From Aeoliella straminimaris (GTDB lineage: Bacteria; Planctomycetota; Planctomycetia; Pirellulales; Lacipirellulaceae), in assembly GCF_024054565.1 (NCBI RefSeq), contig NZ_JAMXLR010000048.1, positions 1 through 35,414 on the forward strand: DNA of 35,414 nt, written 5' to 3'. Within the stretch, counting starts at the first letter, position 1. Every line of letters begins with the position of its first letter. Shown here piece after piece: positions 32,957 through 35,414 of this stretch. Under the pieces are notes generated by a model, which was not told where the DNA came from, did not search any database, and worked only from the letters and a program-made list of their open reading frames with translations. Made by a program: the position numbers and the translations under genes.

Positions 32957-33595
32957 ATGCCGAATCCTGACGCCCTCTTGGTCGACGACATCCGCCGGGG
33001 AAATCCCGACGCCTGGACTCGTTTGATCGACGAGTACGAGGGCCGACTGCTGGCGTTTGTCGAAAGCCGCCTCCGCCGCCGGGCGGCCAGCGAGGACGTC
33101 GTGCAGGAGACCTTTGTCGGCTTCCTGACCAGCCTGCCCAACTACGACACCCGGCGGCCGCTCGAAAGCTGGCTGTTCTCCATCGCCGCCCACAAGTTGA
33201 CCGACCATCTCCGCCGCGAAGGGCGCCGCCCGGCGCTGCCGCTTTCCAGCACCGATGGCTCCGACGGAGCCGCCTGGGACCTGCCCGGCCCCGCGCGAGC
33301 TGCCAGCAGCATTGCCCGCAGCGGCGAACGCCGCGGCCTGGAAGAGCGTGCCATCTCCGAAGCCATTGCCGGCGAAATCGAGCGGTGGCGCGAACGGGGC
33401 GACTGGACCAAGCTGAAGTGCATCGAGCTGCTGTTTGCCCGCGGCCTGGCCAACAAGCGAGTCGCCAAGCTGCTCGACCTCACCGAACAACAAGTGGCCA
33501 ATTTCAAGTTTGACTTCCTGGCGCGACTCAAAACGTTGGTCCGCCGACAGGACCTGAGCGAGGACATCTTCCCGGAGCTGTACGAAGGTGAGTGA
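32957..33595 (+). CDS. ECF-like RNA polymerase sigma factor
   Basis: A 212-residue sigma-70-family factor from the ATG at 32957 (MPNPDALLVDDIRRGNPDAW). Region 2 (about 14-92) is clear: 'RLIDEYEGRLLAFVESRL', 'ASEDVVQETFVGFLTSLPNY' (the -10-binding helix), 'LESWLFSIAAHKLTDHLRRE'. A linker of about 50 residues is followed by region 4 (150-195): 'CIELLFARGLANKRVAKLLD' and 'LTEQQVANFKFDFLARLK', the -35-recognition helix-turn-helix. It should direct polymerase to a small regulon. The linker is longer than in most ECF factors. Its stop lies inside the next gene (8-base overlap), the standard arrangement with an anti-sigma factor. Confidence 0.9.
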   Translation: MPNPDALLVDDIRRGNPDAWTRLIDEYEGRLLAFVESRLRRRAASEDVVQETFVGFLTSLPNYDTRRPLESWLFSIAAHKLTDHLRREGRRPALPLSSTDGSDGAAWDLPGPARAASSIARSGERRGLEERAISEAIAGEIERWRERGDWTKLKCIELLFARGLANKRVAKLLDLTEQQVANFKFDFLARLKTLVRRQDLSEDIFPELYEGE

Positions 33596-33998
33596 ACCCC
33601 TTAGCAATCAGACCCTCGAAGCCTACCTCGACGAAGCGCTTCCGCCCGACGAGATGGTCGCCATCGAGGACCAGCTGCGCACCAGCGACGCCTTGCGCGA
33701 ACAGCTCAAGGCGGTCACCGGACGTCGCGACGCGGGGGTGCACTCGCTCGGCGGCATCTGGCGGCGGCATCGGCTCACTTGCCCTTCGCGTCCGGAACTG
33801 GGCAACTACCTGATGGGCATCCTCACCGACGACGCGGCCGACTACATCCGCTTCCACATCGAAGTGGCTGGCTGCCGCGTCTGCACGGCCAGCATCGCCG
33901 ACCTCACGGCCGCCCAGGAAGCGGCCGACAGCGAGGAGGTCGCCGGCCGGCGGAAGAAGTACTTCCAGTCCAGCGTGGGGCACTTGCCGCAGGAGTGA
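33588..33998 (+). CDS. Putative anti-sigma factor (zinc-finger-like)
   Basis: A 136-residue protein starting with GTG at 33588, overlapping the sigma-factor stop by 8 bases. The N-terminal helices ('EAYLDEALPPDEMVAIEDQL') are like those in anti-sigma factors and related planctomycete proteins. A candidate zinc site is H90, C96 and C99 in 'RFHIEVAGCRVC'; the usual ZAS anti-sigma motif is H-x3-C-x2-C, so the H-x5-C spacing is atypical. C65 in 'RLTCPSRPEL' is another possible ligand. There is no membrane segment, so it would be a soluble, perhaps redox-responsive, regulator. The role rests mainly on gene order. Confidence 0.65.
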   Translation: MSEPLSNQTLEAYLDEALPPDEMVAIEDQLRTSDALREQLKAVTGRRDAGVHSLGGIWRRHRLTCPSRPELGNYLMGILTDDAADYIRFHIEVAGCRVCTASIADLTAAQEAADSEEVAGRRKKYFQSSVGHLPQE

Positions 33999-34019
33999 TC
34001 ATCCGTCAGGCTGCACTCC

Positions 34020-34310
34020 ATGGACCTCGACGACGAACTCTGTCTTTGCTTTCACGTCACTAAACGCAAGGTGGTCAACTACCTGCGGATCGAGCGGCCG
34101 CGCTCCGCGTCGCAACTCTCCGATTGTCACGGTGCCGGCACGGGTTGCGGTTGGTGTCGCAACTACCTGAAGAAGCTGTTCGAGGCTTCCCGCGCCGCCA
34201 ACACCGGCGAGGCCGACCTGCCTACGGCCGCCGACTACGCCCAGCAGCGGGCCAGCTACATCCGCAGCGGCGGAGGCACCCCACCCGCCGGCGCCACGCC
34301 CATCGAGTAG
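34020..34310 (+). CDS. BFD-like [2Fe-2S]-binding protein
   Basis: A 96-residue protein starting at 34020, 21 bases after the putative anti-sigma gene. Four of its cysteines fit the bacterioferritin-associated ferredoxin-like fold: C8-x-C10 in 'LCLCFHVT' and C43-x-x-C46 in 'GTGCGWCRNYLKKLF', with C36 also nearby. BFD domains bind a [2Fe-2S] cluster and pass electrons, for example to release iron from bacterioferritin, or act as cluster modules in larger enzymes. The proline/glycine-rich tail (about 78-94) is probably disordered. Being behind a sigma/anti-sigma pair, it may be part of the same redox-linked regulon. Confidence 0.8.
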   Translation: MDLDDELCLCFHVTKRKVVNYLRIERPRSASQLSDCHGAGTGCGWCRNYLKKLFEASRAANTGEADLPTAADYAQQRASYIRSGGGTPPAGATPIE

Positions 34311-34885
34311 AGCCTTCTCCGACGCCCGACGGTCTTGTCCCACCGCCGGCGTTTTGCCACAGCACAGGTTGTTCCACAACTTCCCCCACGCGAATTCATG
34401 GGCCCAAAACTCCAGCGGTTTTGGTCCCGCCCGAGTGGTGAAACCCCTTGTTTCCTCGGCAAAACCATACGGGGGGTGCGACAAAACCCTCTGCGTTGTT
34501 CCCCGCATGTTTTTTGGGCCACCCCAGTTGGCCCAAAACTATTGGAGGGGTCAGGATTCAGGAGTCGGGGGTCAGGGAACGGAGAGACGAACGTCCTCCA
34601 CGCCCGGGCGCAATTCCATCGCAAGCTTCCGGACTACGGCCGACAGCCTAGAGCCCACAGCCTCTAGCCAATTTCTATTGCCAAACAGCCGCGGCAGGTA
34701 CAAGCGGCCGCAACTCCATTGGACCAAACCGGCGGACCGATTCAACGGCGATTTTTTTACAGTAGTTCGGGCGCGAGCGGTCGACACGAAGACGCTTGGG
34801 CCAATGGGGACACTCATCTACTTCTCTGCACCGGCAGTGTGCGTGAGGTTTGGCGTGCAACTCGCCACGGTGTTATGCTTAGTGC
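34311..34885. other. 575-base intergenic region with dispersed repeat and hairpins
   Basis: It contains copy B of the dispersed repeat (34324-34542), a hairpin in which GTTTTGGGCCA-type arms face each other (about 34508-34540), and a short CTAGAG/CTCTAG hairpin near 34655-34675. I find no convincing gene. Confidence 0.5.
34324..34542 (-). repeat. Dispersed repeat, copy B (inverted relative to copy A at about 12.1 kb)
   Basis: Read on the minus strand, 34510-34394 aligns gap-free over 117 bases with 12114-12230. The most conserved blocks are ACATGCGG at one end and CCGCTGGAGTTTTGGGCC at the other. The flanking AGTTTTGGGCCAACT (minus strand, about 34540-34526) and a GGTGGGACAAGAC box (about 34345-34333) correspond to matching boxes around copy A. 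Confidence 0.7.
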
Positions 34886-35107
34886 ATGTCCTCTGCCAAG
34901 CCTCATCGAAAACGAGTCCGGCACTTCGACCAGCAGGGCGAGATTCACGAGTTGACATTCTCGTGCTACCACCGATGGCCTTTGTTAGACGACGACTGCC
35001 GAGGTGATCGGCCGTGCCACCGGATTGGTTTGCTGGAGAATCTAACTTTACGAGCTACTGAGGCTGTCCACAGAGCACTGCTGGTTTTCCGCAAGCTGGC
35101 GAACTAG
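34886..35107 (+). pseudogene. Truncated REP-associated transposase (different subfamily)
   Basis: Residues 1-38 ('MSSAKPHRKRVRHFDQQGEI' then 'HELTFSCYHRWPLLDDD') match the N-terminus of RAYT-like transposases of the RKRVRHF...ELTFSCY group, a different subfamily from the intact gene at 2334-2786. After about base 35000 the resemblance ends, and the frame runs through unrelated sequence to a stop at 35107; the HUH motif and the catalytic tyrosine are missing. It is a fragment, cut short probably by insertion of the element that follows. Confidence 0.65.
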
Positions 35108-35172
35108 TTGAGAACTGTGTGACTAACTGATGATTCCAAAGAAGCAAACCACGACCAGCCAGCAGTGGCACC

Positions 35173-35414
35173 CTACGCCGTTAACCCTCTTCGACCGATG
35201 ATTTTCAACTGAGCTGCGTGGGCGACTTGCTGGCGGTTGGCGGTAAGCAGTTTTGGTACTCCCGGTGGTTTGCCTTGTTTCTTCCGTGGGTAGTTGCGGC
35301 TGGCTTTGTTTTTTCGGACGTATCTATCGATGATTGCTTGGCGCAGCCGCTCGCACAACCGTTCGCCTTTCTCTGTTGGGTGCAGATAGTCGCGCATGGT
35401 GCGTCGAAACGCCA
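35173..35414 (-). CDS. C-terminal part of a probable IS transposase, 5' end outside window
   Basis: The minus-strand frame is open to the window edge and ends at 35173. The visible ~80 residues ('AFRRTMRDYLHPTEKGERLC', 'RLRQAIIDRYVRKNKASRNY', 'PRKKQGKPPGVPKLLT') are very basic and resemble the C-terminal tail of IS4-type DDE transposases (a helix, then R-x-Y-x-R-K-K and a P-rich basic stretch). The catalytic core would lie outside the window. The family call is tentative. An element inserted here would explain the truncated transposase just upstream. Confidence 0.45.
   Translation of the reverse strand, partial: AFRRTMRDYLHPTEKGERLCERLRQAIIDRYVRKNKASRNYPRKKQGKPPGVPKLLTANRQQVAHAAQLKIIGRRGLTA

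Overview
The window looks like a chromosomal segment from a planctomycete, most likely of the Pirellulales type. The evidence is a DUF1549/DUF1553 gene next to a DUF1501 gene, a secreted PA14/propeller protein of the kind common in that phylum, a protein combining a dockerin with a PEP-CTERM anchor, a membrane-bound Ser/Thr kinase beside an FHA protein, and an ECF-like sigma factor. Core genes are G+C-rich. The species is not determinable from the sequence alone.

Layout. (1) 1-6183, minus strand: the N-terminal ~698 residues of a secreted PA14/beta-propeller protein, then a REP-associated transposase (RAYT-like) embedded in REP-type hairpins (2261-3075), then the DUF1501 and DUF1549/DUF1553 pair. 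(2) 6184-8907: an accessory patch of visibly lower G+C with a 46-bp palindrome, a perfect 14-bp inverted repeat, a RelE/ParE-type toxin-antitoxin pair, a transposase remnant and a HEPN-like ORF. (3) 8908-11598: two unrelated SAM methyltransferases facing each other, and a CPBP-type membrane protease. (4) 12308-13903: a trypsin-fold, dockerin, PEP-CTERM secreted protein.

(5) 14289-25199, minus strand: an exopolysaccharide/surface-glycan locus. In transcription order it holds a WcaF-like acetyltransferase, a WecA-like lipid-carrier sugar-phosphate transferase with an extra cytosolic domain, GDP-mannose 4,6-dehydratase, a GDP-mannose 3,5-epimerase-like enzyme, a GT4 glycosyltransferase, and a tightly packed five-gene unit: acyl carrier protein, SDR, AMP-forming ligase, double GNAT and polysaccharide deacetylase. 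The first genes would supply GDP-sugars and start and extend a lipid-linked glycan. I infer that the five-gene unit makes and transfers an acyl group to that glycan. This is the best candidate for an undescribed pathway in the window.

(6) 25309-26513, minus: an SRPBCC protein and a lipoprotein. (7) 26834-34310, plus: a membrane-anchored coiled-coil protein, an FHA protein, a Ser/Thr kinase with about seven membrane segments, another membrane protein, a sigma factor overlapping a putative anti-sigma factor, and a small BFD-like [2Fe-2S] protein. This looks like a phospho-signalling and envelope module. (8) 34311-35414: a second copy of a dispersed repeat also present at about 12.1 kb (inverted), a truncated transposase of another RAYT subfamily, and the end of a probable IS transposase running off the window. 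I saw no CRISPR array, rRNA or tRNA.
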